Translations under genes and position numbers: made by a program
In this document: in pieces, positions 1 to 12,213 of the stretch
How positions within the stretch are numbered: the first letter of the stretch is position 1
How the letters are laid out: the number at the start of each line of letters is the position of its first letter
Assembly: GCA_033239525.1 (NCBI GenBank)
Contig: BSYO01000008.1
Location: forward strand, 17,034,830 to 17,098,829
Origin: Nepenthes gracilis
Taxonomy: Eukaryota > Streptophyta > Magnoliopsida > Caryophyllales > Nepenthaceae
DNA: 64,000 bases
Reading direction: 5' to 3'
The notes under the pieces: generated by a model
Told to the model about the DNA's origin: nothing
The model's input: the letters and a program-made list of their open reading frames with translations, nothing else
The model's database searches: none

Positions 1-432
1 TTTGCTTAACTTTGCGCACTTGGACGTTTGACTGTCTTATTTTTTTGTTTTTCTTCTTTTTTCTTCGCCTTTTTGTTTGGAAAAAGTTATATTTATAGCC
101 AAAGGCCCTATTCGGCTGGCATTTGAAATTGTTGCACGTCTCTAAAACCGTTTCATAACAGCTCTAGAAAGGCGTTACTTTTGGTGTGTAATTGTCATCC
201 CAATTTAATAAGTAGACTGTTTGACAATTAATTATGGGACTACTTCATCCATTTTTTGGATCAGGTCATTAACTGGCTCATGATTATCTTTCGATTTTTG
301 GTAATCGACTGCTTGAATTAAGCCCTTTGGTCAATACCCCTGAGAATTATTATTCGATTGTCTAGACTAGCTTTGTTGCTTCTTCGATTGGGCAACTGAA
401 ATTTTGGGCCTTGACCCGAATTTGTGCTAGGC
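1..432 (-). repeat. Partial 3' LTR of the gypsy element
   Basis: This segment aligns along its length with 9690-10112. Shared landmarks are a pyrimidine-rich run followed by a ttatattta TATA-like word, then a ggcatttgaaat word, then a ggcgtta word. Similarity stops near 432, taken as the inner LTR edge (uncertain by about 20 bases). The rest of the LTR lies outside the window, so the left target duplication cannot be seen. Confidence 0.75.
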
Positions 433-1939
433 TAATCTACCTTGGGCCATATCCAACCTTTGACCCCATGTTGGGAGGTTTGAATTCAAACTCCTAGCAT
501 GTTACTGACAAGATGCCAACTGGTGTGCCATCAATAAGCATCTCTGCCGCGGATTCTCTAGTAATCAAGGGTCTTGTTTGACAAGATTTGATTCTCTGCC
601 TTCAATGATTGTGATTCGATATTTTCTTCGACTTGGTAGCCAATTGAGCATTCATTTTGGCTATAAATTGAGGAGCCTTCTTCAGATTGCATCCCAGGAC
701 ACTCCTTTTCTTGCACGATTGCATGACCATTCTTAGCAAATATGTCATACTTGTTGTTACGGTTGGGTGATGCTGGAGCATGCAAAGGAGATACTTCAAG
801 TTTTGAAATCATAGCTCGAGGAGGCATTTGAAGACTGTATTGGTTTCCCGCTTTTATAGGGGAAATCATCTTGGTTTCCTTTTTTATGTACATTACCAAA
901 GCCAAGCCTTCGCGTTGTAACAAGGCCCTTAGTCTTATAATCCCTCTTAAGGTGATCCAGACGACTGTTGTAGGCATAGGCGGACACTTTTTTCTTTCTT
1001 TCCGTTCCTCTGTGGTGCCTTTGAAGTTCCTAGATATGAGTTTTTTTTTTTTTTATTCGGTCGTTGTCTTATGTCTTTCTTCATTTTACCCAAGTTGTAA
1101 TTTTGGTGTCTTAAGCTTGTACATTATGAAAGGATTTAATGAATAGAACTACCCGAATGATAATTCATTTTCTTTGCATAGCTTCAATATGTTTGCAATT
1201 TCTAAGTAATTGATCCCGAGTTGAGTACCGACCATGTGCTTGAATGTTGTTTGTCTTTCTTTGATTTCGCAATTGACAACTCAAACTTCTTACAATTTGG
1301 TGAGCAATAATTTAATCCAAATGAACATGGGATTAGCATATTTAATTAGAGCCAAATCGTCTAATCATAATCAATTGATTCATTTTACCCAAGTTGTAAT
1401 TTTGGTGTCTTAAGCTTGTACATTATGAAAGGATTTAATGAATAGAACTACCAGAATGATAATTCATTTTCTTTGCATAGCTTCAATATGTTCGCAATTT
1501 CTAAGTAATTGATCCCGAGTTGAGTACCGACCATGTGCTTGAATGTTGTTTGTCTTTCTTTGATTTCTGGCAATCTGACAACTCAAACTTCTTACAATTT
1601 GGTGAGCAATAATTTAATCCAAATGAACATGGGATTAGCATATTTAATTAGAGCCAAATCGTCTAATCATAATCAATTGACAAAGCCAACTATTAATAGT
1701 TCATAGCCTTGGGAAGCGTCGCATCAGGTCATCATAACTTGTGCAGCAAGACGAATGTTCTACATCATCTTCCTGTACTGACATGTGTCTCAGCCATTAT
1801 GATAATGTGCCCCATTGGTATGTTTAGGTGACGTTTCAGACTGGAGTCTTTACTTGTTTAAAGTCTAGCGCTCTTTCACTTTATCTCTTCATATTTCATT
1901 TCTCTCAGCCCTAATTTGCTTTCTGTTTTTCCTTATTTC
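433..1939. other. Non-coding internal region of the gypsy element
   Basis: Between the 3' LTR and the antisense ORF I see no reliable coding sequence. ORFs of 60-140 codons here show no family signature. The main structure is a 300-bp tandem duplication (1081-1680). The end of the region, about 1860-1939, is pyrimidine-rich and ends at an ATG, resembling a 5' leader for the antisense ORF. Confidence 0.5.
1081..1680. repeat. Two-copy tandem duplication, about 300 bp per unit
   Basis: Copy 1 (1081-1378) and copy 2 (1380-1680) are almost identical. They differ by a few substitutions and short insertions around the tgatttc...caa stretch (near 1270 and 1570). The near identity contrasts with the heavy divergence of the LTRs, so the duplication is much younger than the element's insertion, or was made by local slippage or unequal exchange. 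Confidence 0.92.
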
Positions 1940-3790
1940 CATGGCTCCTCCAGGAGCTTCCAAGTGTGTAACTAAGATTCTGTCCAGCCTCACAGTAAAA
2001 AATGTGCCGAATATTTACGATAGGTTTACCATTCCTATCACCATTTCCTTCCGTCCCCTTTACCCTCCAAGAGAGTTTGTTCTCCGAAGCTTGACTTCAT
2101 TGCCATCCATAAAATCCATTTAAAGGAGGGGCTTCACATTCCTTTTGTGAGGGAGCTGTATGAGATTCTAGAGGCTCTAGAAATTCTCGTGGCACGCCTC
2201 CATCCCAACTTCGTCCAAGTATTTGGTCTCCGATGTGCTTTTGTTTGCCATTGGGAGCTTCGTCTGGATGATAGGGCTGTCAAAGTCGATTTCTGTTTAA
2301 CTAAGAGAACGACTAGATTTCATTTACTCCTGGAAGAAGTATAAAATAAGTGGAGGGAGTCTAGATTCTAACAAAGGGTTGGAGAACCGACACTTTTTTT
2401 ATTACAGTTCCTTCCAACTGAACTCTTTCCGATGAGTGGAAGTTGGCAAATCCTGCCTATACCAGTGATGTCTTGGAGATTGAGACTTTCATAACTCAAC
2501 CTTTGATCGAATTGATTGAGGAAAATGTTGTGTCGCTCCAGAAGACTGGAAATTCTTTGACTCGGCAGGCACTCATCAATGTCAACTAGGGAGGGGAGGC
2601 CGTCGCCAATATGCCTTTCGCAAACCCAAAAGAAAACCGGGAAAACTTTTTACTCAGGACCCCGAAAATGACGGCCAGAGAGGCAGGTTCCCAGGCTCCT
2701 AGTTCAGCCTATCCATCCTCCTCTAATGATTATGACAAGACAATTGACGAGGCCTATGATAAGATAACCACGTTGGAAATTGGTGAGTCAGCTCAGAGGC
2801 CATATCCTATTCTTTCTTCATCGAGCTGCTCAGCTTTTGAGGAGCGTGAATTTACTGAGGGTGGTGAAGCTTTCACCGCCCGCTATTTTGAGAATAAATG
2901 ACCCCATTGTCCAAAGCTCGAATGAATCGATTGCTGTTTCGTTCCTAGCTGAATATAGGGTCCCTATTTTTATTAGCTCGTCACCCAACGAGCCTGTTTC
3001 GCACCTTACTGCTTTGTAGCGAAGTCCATTAATAATGAAGGGACAACAAAAGATTTTCCTGCCAATAATCCAAAGGTTCCAATGGGGTTTCTGGTCCTCA
3101 ACATTTTTCATCAGAGGTTCTAGAAAATGAGGAGACCCCTCGAGTTGATCCTTCGTCGTCTGGGCATCATGGGGATTTTGATTACTTTTCCTCACCCCCT
3201 AGATTTGAAGTTCCTCTTTTCCGCCAAGCTCTACCTCTCCTATGCTAGAGGACTCTACCTATTTCTGAGCCCGACTCGTCCCCTCTTTTGGAGAGGAGTC
3301 TTTCGTTACTAAGGTATTTGCTTACTCGACCCATTAAACCCAAACACTTTTCTTAGCATTATCATATCTAATTGATCATTTTGCTTTGTTTAGCCGTCAT
3401 AAGAGCCGGTAAGCTTGATCAAGGATAGGTTGTACCAATGCAACATTGAAATTGCCCGCCTTTCCCCGAGTGTATATTGACCCTATTGTGCTCAAGGAGA
3501 TGAGATCCAAGTCACAACCACCTTGCTGAGGCCAAGCAAATTTGGGATCGAGCCGCTTACCTAAATAGAGAGTTGTCTAGTGGTTGGCAAGTTCTCAAGA
3601 GCTATTAAACAAAAACTCTATAGTTGTGAATCAGATCACCTCACTCGAAGATAAGCTCCAGAAGGCTAAGAATCGTTCAGTTTCTGATGCTAACCTGATT
3701 GTCAATCTTTAGGATAAGTGCGATCGACACGAGGGAGAATTAAGGATACACCTTCAGCCAGAAGAGGTTGGGCCCGCTCTGGATGATAGA
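1940..3790 (+). pseudogene. Antisense extra ORF (aORF) of the Tat-like element, degenerate
   Basis: A coding-like stretch opposite in polarity to gag-pol starts at an ATG near 1941 (residues MAPPGASK) after a pyrimidine-rich leader. After a frameshift near 2090 it continues as a frame with IHLKEGL and RELYEILEALE. Further fragments run to about 3312, where serine/proline-rich reading ends before a GTATTT that could be a splice donor. A coiled-coil-like piece may follow to about 3790. The motif after HLK resembles the domain catalogued as putative gypsy-type transposase (PF04195). A homologous ORF sits antisense in the element at 18907-23258, in which MAPG and a VHLKGGLRF word occur in the same order. 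Its function is unknown, and this copy is broken by several stops. Confidence 0.6.
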
Positions 3791-3799
3791 TTTTAGGAC

Positions 3800-4852
3800 G
3801 GATTCTCTACAGGTATATAGTTTCTTTGGAGGCTCTCAATTTTTCTTTATGCTATCTTGATTCGAGAAATTTTGGAGTTTTCCGACGTTCCGACATTAGG
3901 GATTTCTTAGATATGGGCGGGGGTCCGTCGTCTAGGTCTCAGTCTGGTTCCCCTGCCTTAGAATAGTCGAGTCATTGGTGCTTAGGCAACAAGCAATGTG
4001 GTAGATGTCTTTATGTACTAAGCCCGACTCTCCATATTGTGAATATTTGTATATTTAATAAATCAGCTAGATTGTTTCGATCATTGTCGCAGATGTTGTT
4101 TTTGTTAAGATTAAATCTTTGTTCGACACATTTTTATTTGTCGGCTAGGTAAGGTTACCATTATTGCCGGGCTTTGTCGAACCTCGGTTCGTTGATCGTA
4201 CTTGACTGATGGTGCTCATTCATGTGAAAAGGCGTCGTAGCACTCACGCTAAAAAAACCCCCTAAGTTTTTAAATTTCAATGCTTGATTTGACCTCTCAA
4301 AAATGAATTAGACTTTTGTCCTCAAACCCCCTGGGTCTTTCTATGATTATTGGTATCCGGCCGTTTTTTAGGTTGCTAGGTCGCATTAACCAAGCCTTGA
4401 CCTTGTTTTTGAACAGGCCGTTTCAACAGGTAAGGGTCCCACCTAACTTAGAGTCAGTCATAGACATTCAGGTTCATGCAAGCACACAAATGAACAATTA
4501 ATACAATAAATTAATTATAATTTTATTATGATCAATATGGTTAAGTATATTATACAAGCACCCCATATGCGGAATACAAAACACACCTTTATCCTTTTTA
4601 GAATTGGAAATGAGCTTACTGATAATATTTTTTGAGATATAAGGCGTTCCATGCCCTCAGGACCAATTTTTCATTTTGGGTGCATAGTTTATAAGTATCG
4701 TTCAGGAATATGGCTAAGATTAGGAATGGCCCTTCCCAATTAGGGGAGGACTTATTCCTATTGACAATCATGCCCGTAGCCTCTCTGTTCATTATCCCCT
4801 ACCTCAAACTTGCGCACTTTCACTTTCTTGTCATGAACAGAGCAATTCGTTA
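3800..4852. other. Element interior between aORF and integrase, no gene seen
   Basis: No ORF with family-like residues was found. The plus strand holds short AT-rich stretches around 4480-4560. The minus strand approaching 4853 may contain the decayed C-terminal tail of integrase. Nothing more can be supported. Confidence 0.4.
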
Positions 4853-5440
4853 TTAGTAAGCTGTCGTTCGTAGCCTTAACGTGTCCCGAACTTCTTCAAA
4901 TAGGTCTAGATTTTCTCTCAGGAGTTGAGAGTTGATATGTGGATTGAAACTTTCAACTCGAAGGCTAGGTAATCCAATCTCTACCAAGATGACCACCTCG
5001 GTCACATAACACAAGTTGAATGGTGTTTTCAGGTTAGTTCTCTCGGGGTTGTCCGGTAAGACCACAGTACGGATGGGAGCTCATCTACCCATGAGCATCT
5101 TGCACCTTCCAAATTTGTCTTCAACCCATACAACAATGTCCAGTTTGTCACCTCCCCTTGCCAGTTCACCTAGGGATAGACAATAGAGGCATGAACTAGC
5201 TTAATTCCTAGGCATATGCAGTATCTATTGAACCTGTTTATAGTAAATGGGTTCTATTATCAGTCACCATGACCTCAAGTATCCCAAACCTTCAAACGAT
5301 ATTTTGCCGGTCGAATTTAGTCACATTATGCTCAGTGATTTTCACCAGTGGGGAAGCCTCTACCCACTTTCTGAAGTAGTCTATTGCAACTATAATAAAT
5401 TTTCTTTACCCCATGGTAATGGGAAACAAGCCTAATATAT
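4853..5440 (-). pseudogene. Ty3/gypsy integrase remnant
   Basis: Minus-strand translation gives integrase-core words in the order expected of Ty3/gypsy. FIIVAIDYFRKWVEA and VKITEHNVTKF lie near 5400-5300, a VTDNRT word (from VTDNGT) follows, and a C-terminal stretch with LCYVTEVVILVEIGLPSLR ends near 4853. Stops and frameshifts separate these words, so no full catalytic core can be read. It is placed after RNase H and before the aORF, as in gypsy pol. Integrase would insert the cDNA into host DNA; this copy is dead. Confidence 0.8.
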
Positions 5441-6429
5441 CAAGCCCTCACTACGCAAATGGTCAAGGCGTTTGTAGCGTCCAATACTCGAAGACGATGA
5501 GAAACGTTGTTGTGGATCTACCAGTTCTCGCATCTCTTAACAAAGTTCATAGCGTCTTTTTTTATTGTAGATCAGTAGTAACCCTATCGCATGATTTTAA
5601 GCACTAGGATCTCACCCCTTATATCCATCCACAGATTTCGATATGTATTTCGCTAATCGTGTAGTCGGCTTCAACTAGTGTCAAGCACCACATGTAGGGG
5701 ATAGAATACCCTTTTCAATACAGTTTCCTATCCATGAGGATATACCATCTCACCATCTTCTTTATGTGCTTAACTTCTTTCAAGTTCTTCGGTAGAAGGC
5801 CCTCTTCAGGACACTTTCGACACAGAGTCATTCAGGTGATATCGTCTAATATCTAGAGTAATTCTTCTTGGAACTTCTAAACTTAGGGTCAAGAGAACTT
5901 CCCGATCTCCCTTGCATATTAGTCAAGACTCCCAAGCACAACTACTTTTGTCAACTAAGTTGCCTTCCAATTGTCTTCTCTCGGGGATGTAATGAACTTT
6001 CACCTTGTCAAACGACTCCAATAGGCTCTTTGCTTTGGTGAGCTCCTTCGCTAGGCATGGAGTGGATGCTTCAAAGTTTACAATCACTTGGTTGACCACT
6101 AGTTTGAAATCTCTACGGACGATCAGGCCCTTTATTGTGCATTCCTTTTACAAGCCTAAGCCCAGCCAACAGGGCTTCATAATCCGCCACATTGTTAGTG
6201 GATGGAAACCCTAGTATCATCGAGTACTTTATCTCAGATCCTTCTAGAGTTACCAGGAACACACCAGCCCCACTTCTAATTGAGAGGATCACCCGTCCAC
6301 ATACAAGATCCGTGTTAGAGTTTCCTCATGCTAAAGTTCATCTTGTTCTTCTCGAAGCCTTCTAGAATCGGGGATCTCGTTTTGACTACTAAGTCTGCAA
6401 AGGCTTGGCCTTTTATGGATGGCTATGTT
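5441..6429 (-). pseudogene. Decayed RNase H / integrase N-terminal region
   Basis: This stretch lies between recognisable RNase H (ending near 6430) and the integrase core (beginning near 5440). Minus-strand reading is broken by many stops. The position and spacing suit the second half of RNase H and the zinc-binding N-terminus of integrase, but I could not read convincing motifs throughout. Confidence 0.45.
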
Positions 6430-7407
6430 CAAAACTCTATATCAAACTCACCCGATTCCACGGTCCATCTTATCAAACTTCCAAGCACCTCAAATCTCTG
6501 TAAAATCCCTTTCAGTGGTTGGCTGGTTAGGACGATGATTTTATGGGTTTGAAAGTATGGTCGAAGCTTTCTCATGGAGTAAATCAATGCTAATGCGACA
6601 CTCTCAACAGTCGAATACCGAATCTCCATATTTGTCAGGATTTTGCTAACATAATAGACTAGCCATTGTATTTCAAATTCTCACCTCACTAGGACCAAAC
6701 TCAACACCGTGTCAGATATGACCAAATGAAGATATAATTCTTTGTCTTCCTTTCGGGGAAGATGGGAGCGGAGGGTTGGAGAGGTATTCTTGTAGTTCTT
6801 GGAAGGCCGACTGACACTCTTCCGTCCAATAAAAACCATTTGCATTGATCCCTCTCAGAGGCTTAAAGAAGGAAAGATAACTTTTTACGGATTTCATCAG
6901 AAATCGGAAGAGTGCGGTGAGTCCCAGTTGATCTCTAGACCTCCTTCACAGTTCGAGGAGGATTTATATCCATAATAGCTTTTATTTTATTTGGGTTTGC
7001 CTCAATTCCCTAGTGAGATATTATAAATTCAAAAAACTTTCCAGAGGTTACTCTGAACACGCATTTTGTTGGATTCAACTTCATTTGATACATTTAGAGT
7101 GTTCCTAGAGCCTCATCTAGGTCTTGAATATGGTAATTGGCTAGTATGCTTTTGACGAGCAAATCATCCACATACACCTCTATATTCCTTCCTATTTCAA
7201 CCTCGAACATCTTTTCACCAACATCTAGAATGTTGCCCCCATGTTCCTCAAGTCGAAAGGCATAACCCTGTAACAGCACGTCACCGCCCCGAATGCCACT
7301 AAACAAGGCCAACCAAATATTACATTATAAACTGAGAGTATGTCCACCACTAAGAATGTCAACATTCGAGAAGCTGTTTTTCGGTATGCCCCCAATGTAA
7401 CTTCCAA
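6430..7407 (-). pseudogene. Ty3/gypsy protease end, reverse transcriptase and RNase H remnant
   Basis: On the minus strand the reading begins with a protease C-terminal word (YNVIFGWPCL) around 7330. It passes within a few residues to the mid-RT word YRVMPFDLRNMGATF and then to the catalytic box in IEVYVDDLLVKS near 7180. The fingers half of RT that normally lies between protease and YRVMPF is missing, so an internal deletion joined the two. Downstream, FFKPLRGINANGFYWTEECQ (about 6860) and KLRPYFQTHKIIVLTSQPL (about 6560) mark the RT connection and RNase H. Stops occur between blocks. The intact protein would copy element RNA into DNA. Confidence 0.88.
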
Positions 7408-7859
7408 CTTGACGGTTACTTGAATTGGAACGGGTTTGTTATCTAACCCATATAAGGGACCATCGGCTTATTTCATCTGACTTCTTTTAAGTCCAAATTT
7501 AAAGAAAGTATCAAGATAAAGCAAATTCCAAAAACTTCCATTATTAACAAAGGCCTTATTTCAATTGGTAATCAATAATACCGTCTGAAACGAGTGCGGA
7601 TAAAGCAAGAGGATCAGAATGGGGAGTTATTACATGAGTCATGTTATCGTCACTAAAACTAATAACATCATTCTCTTATCTATTCCTAAATACTGTCTCT
7701 TGCTATTGGAAGGCCCTCAGGACAATCGGGGACTTTAGTTCTAGTGACCTCGTCGATATCATGTTTACTACTACTGTTGCCACCCAATTACAGGGTTGTT
7801 CACGTTGTTCTGTCCCATCATGGTTGGTGTTTCCGAGAGTGAGTCCCAAGTCTTTTAAG

Positions 7860-9095
7860 TACTTGTTAAGGTATCCTCTTTGAATGAGAGCCTCGATTTC
7901 TTTCTGCAGGATTTAGCAGTCTTCGGTACTGTGACCCGAAGATCGATAGTAGAAAAAGTATTTCAATTGATCTCCTCCTTCCAGGTTTTTCACCTGCTTT
8001 GGCCACTTTCAGAACTTCTCATTTTGAATTTGGATCAAAACGTTTGTCCGAGTGCCATTCAAAAGAGCGAGGTTCAATAACTTGTATTCCCTTTTGATGC
8101 CTAGATCTATCTTTGGTTGCTTCCTAGGACCTTTGGTAAAGGAGATATTGCTACTCCTGTTCTTTCCACCGGTCGATCCCAAGTGATGGTCTGCATCCTC
8201 TGGCCTTTTCGTCTCGTTGGCCTTATTAGCGACAATGTACACTCAAATGATGGTCTCCACCTCAAGGGATATCTTGGGCTCTTACGGAACCAAATATTTA
8301 AAGAATTCGCCTGACTTGCCATGGAGGAGTTTAAGTTAACCTCATCAATAAGTTTTGATATTCCTCGGGCTTACACGTTAAATCTAGCCAAGAAGCACTT
8401 CAAACTTTCAATTGGACCTTGCCAAATGTGAACATGGTGTCACAACTATTTTTCCTCCATTCTGCTAGAGGCAAACTGTGATAAGAACCTATCGGCCGGT
8501 TCCTAGAAAGATCATATTGAATTTGATGCCAGCCGATAAAACCAAATTTGAGCATCCCATTTTATGGGAAGCGGAGACATAAGGCAGGGTCTTCTAGGCC
8601 CTAGAATCCTAGCAGTGTTCGAAAGTGATCCAAATAGTCCATTGGATCGGAGTTTCCGTCATAAGGTTCTAGAGTCGGCATTTTGAACTTAAAAGGTAGC
8701 CCATGCGTCCTGATCTCCCTTGCAAATGGGGACTTGCCTAAGTCGGCTGAATGTCCGACCATGCTTCCTCGAGTATTCAATTTTTCTAATTCTTTCCTCC
8801 GCCTCGAAGGCAGATACAATCCTCTTTGCATTAAGAAATATCATCAACTCCAAGTAGTTAGCAGATGCATCAGGGGTCTGCCGGCTCGAAGCATTCCTCG
8901 GAAGACTACTGCATGAAGCCTCATCCAGAGCTGAAGGTCTTCTTGCATCTCAGGAGCAACATAGATTTCACCACTCAAGGCTTTCCTCCCGGGTTTTAAA
9001 GTTAAGCCGACCTTTGAGCTAGGACGAGATCCTTTTGATTGAGGTTTCTCGAGCTTTGAAATCTCTGGGCTGTGGAGGGATGCTTTTTCCTTCAA
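7860..9095 (-). pseudogene. Ty3/gypsy gag remnant
   Basis: Minus-strand frames show the plant gypsy gag pattern. The word FKMPTLEPYDGNSDPMDYLD (about 8690) is followed, after frameshifts, by the capsid core and then by YKLLNLALLNGTRTNVLIQI (about 8090). A degraded nucleocapsid-proximal stretch follows near 7900-7860 with HSTEDC and KEIEALIQRGYLNKYLKDL. An upstream fragment (9095-8844) with acidic/basic low-complexity residues may be the gag N-terminus. Frameshifts and stops split it into at least three frames. Gag would form the virus-like particle that packages element RNA. Confidence 0.82.
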
Positions 9096-9397
9096 TTCTT
9101 CCTCCTGGAAGTGGAGGCTTGAGACTTGGAGGATGGAGCCCCCAGCGGGTGTCCCTCCAACCTTTCCAAAGATACTTGAGTATTTTAGACATGGAGTTAA
9201 CCTAGGCTGCTAACGTTTCAACGTTTACATTTGTGGGTGGACGAACATCTCAGTGGCTACCATTGTCAAGTCATCGCAGGAGATGAAATCCTTGAGTGGT
9301 AAACTTGACTTGAGCCTGGTATTAACCATGTTTGTTTTGTTGTATTGGATGTATTCTGAATTTTATCATTGATGAGAATGGGTAGCTTAACTACTTT

Positions 9398-9414
9398 CTT
9401 ACATATGGTACCAA
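9398..9414 (-). promoter_or_regulatory. Degraded primer-binding site of the gypsy element
   Basis: On the minus strand the bases next to the LTR read TTGGTACCATATGTAAG. This matches the usual plant gypsy PBS consensus TTGGCGCCGTCTGTGGG except at five C-to-T or G-to-A positions and one C-to-A. It fixes the inner edge of the 5' LTR at 9415 and confirms minus-strand orientation. Confidence 0.7.
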
Positions 9415-10112
9415 TAATGCATCTTGGGAATCCGAATTAACATACGAATTAAAGAGCCACGTAATTCCACTAGGATATCCGGATAGTGATGAGTCTGGTC
9501 TTTATAACTCCAAATCTGAATCCTGTATACCACAACAAAATAAACCAGAGGTAAGAGGTATACGAGAATCGCTCCCGATATATTCTCCGACACTCAAGTC
9601 AATGATCTTTCTAAATAGATGAAAAAATAATGAGAAAATATGTGCTAAAATTGAAAAAGAATGGGGATAAGTGTGAGTTTGGAAGACTGTGCTCCATTTT
9701 GTGCACTTGAACATTTGAGTGATTTGTTTTTTTTCCCCCTTCTTTTTTCTCCTCCTTTTTGTTTGGGAGAAGTTATATTTATTACCAGAGGCCTTATTCG
9801 GCCGGCATTTGAAATCGCTGCACGTGTCTAGAGCAATTTTAGAATAGCTGTTGAGAGGCGTTATTTTTAGTGTGTAACTATTATCCCAATTCAATGAGAA
9901 AACCGTCTAGCTATTAATGATAGAACCGTCTTGTTTTCTAGATCGAACATTAACAAGTCCGTGGTTATCTTTTAGTTTTTGGTAATTGACCGCTCAGATT
10001 AAGCCTTTTAGTTAATGGCCCTAGGAGTTATTATTCGACTGTCTGGACTGAATTCGTTACTTCTTCGATTGGGCCACTAGAGTTTTGGTTCTTGATCCAA
10101 ATTTGCGCTAGA
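9415..10112 (-). repeat. 5' LTR of the gypsy element
   Basis: Its right part (9690-10112) aligns with 1-432, and its left part begins where the PBS ends. On the minus strand an AATAAATATAAC TATA-like word lies near 9775, followed by a purine-rich transcript start region. The outer edge near 10112 is set by loss of similarity to the left LTR and is uncertain by about 20 bases. Related LTRs occur at 38881-39560 and 53378-54077. Confidence 0.85.
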
Positions 10113-11410
10113 GAAAAGCATATTGCGTATACTTAAGTGTCAAATTTCTCAGTTAAAGACATTCATGCTTGTCATGCACTTCTAGAAACTTTTAGTCAAT
10201 GAAAAGTATTGATAAATATCCACTGACTTAATTCTCTAGCAGGCCTCGTACGCTCTAATTTAAAAAAAAAAAAATGGCTTAGAGCCTATAGGACAATAAT
10301 GGTTCACGCATGGTCTAGGCAACCACTGATGCTATATATATTGGCAAATCTTGCTGACGTATGAAGGTTGCTCCTTTCATTGGTGGATTACCTCTAAAGC
10401 ATAGATTCCCAAATTAATGAATAAAATGAGATAGTTACAATACTTTCAGTGAAATATTATCTTGTTTCAAAGTAAAAAAACAAAACTACTAAATGCTGGT
10501 TTACACTAAGTTCGCAAGCGATACTTTAGTTCTTTTACGTTGAATATTTTGCAAAAAAATACATAATAAAATAGCATACACATTAAAAAAAATAATCAAG
10601 GCAATAAAGGCATAGAAGTTCTAAAATTTAGACTTAAAAAAAAAGGTTTTACAAAATTGTATGCAAAAACAAAGAAAACAATAGTGATATCACACAAAAA
10701 AAAACTAACGGAAAAAGGTTGTGTATCTAGCAAAAATAGAACAGACTTGTATATCACTACAAATACAGCATTTGTAGCTCAGTTTTAGGAAATTTTTTGG
10801 AATATATGAAGTCTGAATTTTAATCCTTAATATTCTTTTTGCTTTTACACTATTAGCTTGAGCAATGAATTGCTTTAAAATGTATTCTAGAACCGGTGTT
10901 TCCTCTTGTAAACAAAATGTGTCTCAGTTACCTTTGCAAAATTGATTCAGATTCAATATAACATGTAGTAACTGTAATGAACAGGTAAGTAATGGCTGTA
11001 CTAACCAGTAAATCGACGGGCTGCTCTGCAATTATTTTACCAAAATGGCCTATCTCCAGACCATCACATAATTGTTGTTGATCAATTCATGCTCTCAATT
11101 GCTTCCTCAAGCAAACTAGGAATTCGTAAACTATAATCAAGTATGGCTGAATAGGACTAGTTAAGGTATGGAGACAATAGCTCCAGGACTATTTGTTCTT
11201 GATGGGCATCACAAAGGAGAGGCAAACATAAAGAAATGGCATCGCATCAAAACATAAAGGGGATAATTTTGGTTCCAAGATTGTGAAGGTAGTGTCATCT
11301 AACTGCCAAAATAATTCTAATCTAAATTCAGGAGGTATTATTCATAATGGGCAATATTTTAATTGGGAAAGAATGCTACACTTTGAACAAGGTTTTTTTC
11401 TGCCAGATGT
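10113..11410. other. AT-rich region without a recognised gene
   Basis: There are poly-A runs (10261-10273 and around 10640) but no ORF above 60 codons with a recognisable product. The texture is like plant intron or intergenic DNA. It could be part of the first intron of the LARP6-like gene whose exon 1 is at 18000-18533. Confidence 0.4.
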
Positions 11411-11416
11411 ATCTTG

Positions 11417-11840
11417 CTGATGGATTTTCTAACCTCAAATAGTGCCTCTCAGTGAAACTGCCAAATTTACATTTACTGGATGCACAAACCACAACTGTTT
11501 TTCTTGTCACTGTGTATCACATTCCAGGCACAATGTCCCGGATTACAATTTGCAATATCAATTCTCAGTGAATAATGAAACCTCTTATTTGTGCTGTGCA
11601 TGTGTAACCTATCAAACCTGGAAATCAGTTCCAGCCGGCCGGCCCTCGCCTTTGGGAAGCTAAGAACCTGAACCTGCTAGCAGCATATGATGACAGATGA
11701 TATCTCACTGATGGATTTTCTGACCTCAACTAGTGCCACACACTAAGAAGCTGACAAAGTCATAGTTACTGGATCGATTCACTGACCACAACTACATACT
11801 GTGTATGAGGCCCCATGTTCCAGATTTCATTTCACAATGA
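11417..11840. repeat. Degenerate tandem duplication, about 290-bp period
   Basis: The segments starting near 11418 and 11710 share, in order, tgatggattttct, acctcaa, tagtgcc, a ttactggat word, accacaact, actgtgtat and a ttccag word. They are clearly old copies with many substitutions and deletions. No coding function is evident. Confidence 0.7.
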
Positions 11841-12213
11841 CGGCCCTTTATGATGAACAACAACATTTGCTAAATTTCAATCATATGACACTCACAAAAT
11901 GCCATGAATACGGTAACCATGGTCCAGATCATCTGAAGGAGTATCCAAATTGTCTCAAATAGTACTGCACATTGAAGTTACCATGGCAAAAGTGATTCTT
12001 GCATTGTCCAATGCTTACAGAAAGATGAACTTTCAGTGGCAAGTGAGTTTCAGAATGCTACTGAAGGGGATATTTTGCTCATGCAAATGGGCGATCACCA
12101 GCTGATGTTATGACCGGCAATTTATGGACTGTGGTAAGGATTGTTAAGAGGAAACCAGCTGGATATAATGAAAGGCTAGATGTTATACTAGTGACCTAAC
12201 TGGGAAGGAAACT

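Larger units (their letters stand above)
1..10112 (-). mobile_element. Ty3/gypsy LTR retrotransposon, Tat-like lineage, degenerate
   Basis: The two ends share a long, diverged direct repeat (about 1-432 and 9415-10112), which are the LTRs. The window begins inside the left one. Between them, read on the minus strand, are gag (about 9095-7860), a protease end fused to reverse transcriptase (about 7407-7094), RNase H (about 6900-6430) and integrase (about 5440-4853), which is Ty3/gypsy order. A separate ORF of opposite polarity lies between integrase and the 3' LTR (about 1940-3790). That arrangement is known for Tat-lineage elements as an antisense aORF. Stops, frameshifts and an internal deletion in pol show the copy cannot be autonomous. 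Family assignment rests on gag and RNase H word matches and the aORF, not on a tree. Confidence 0.85.
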
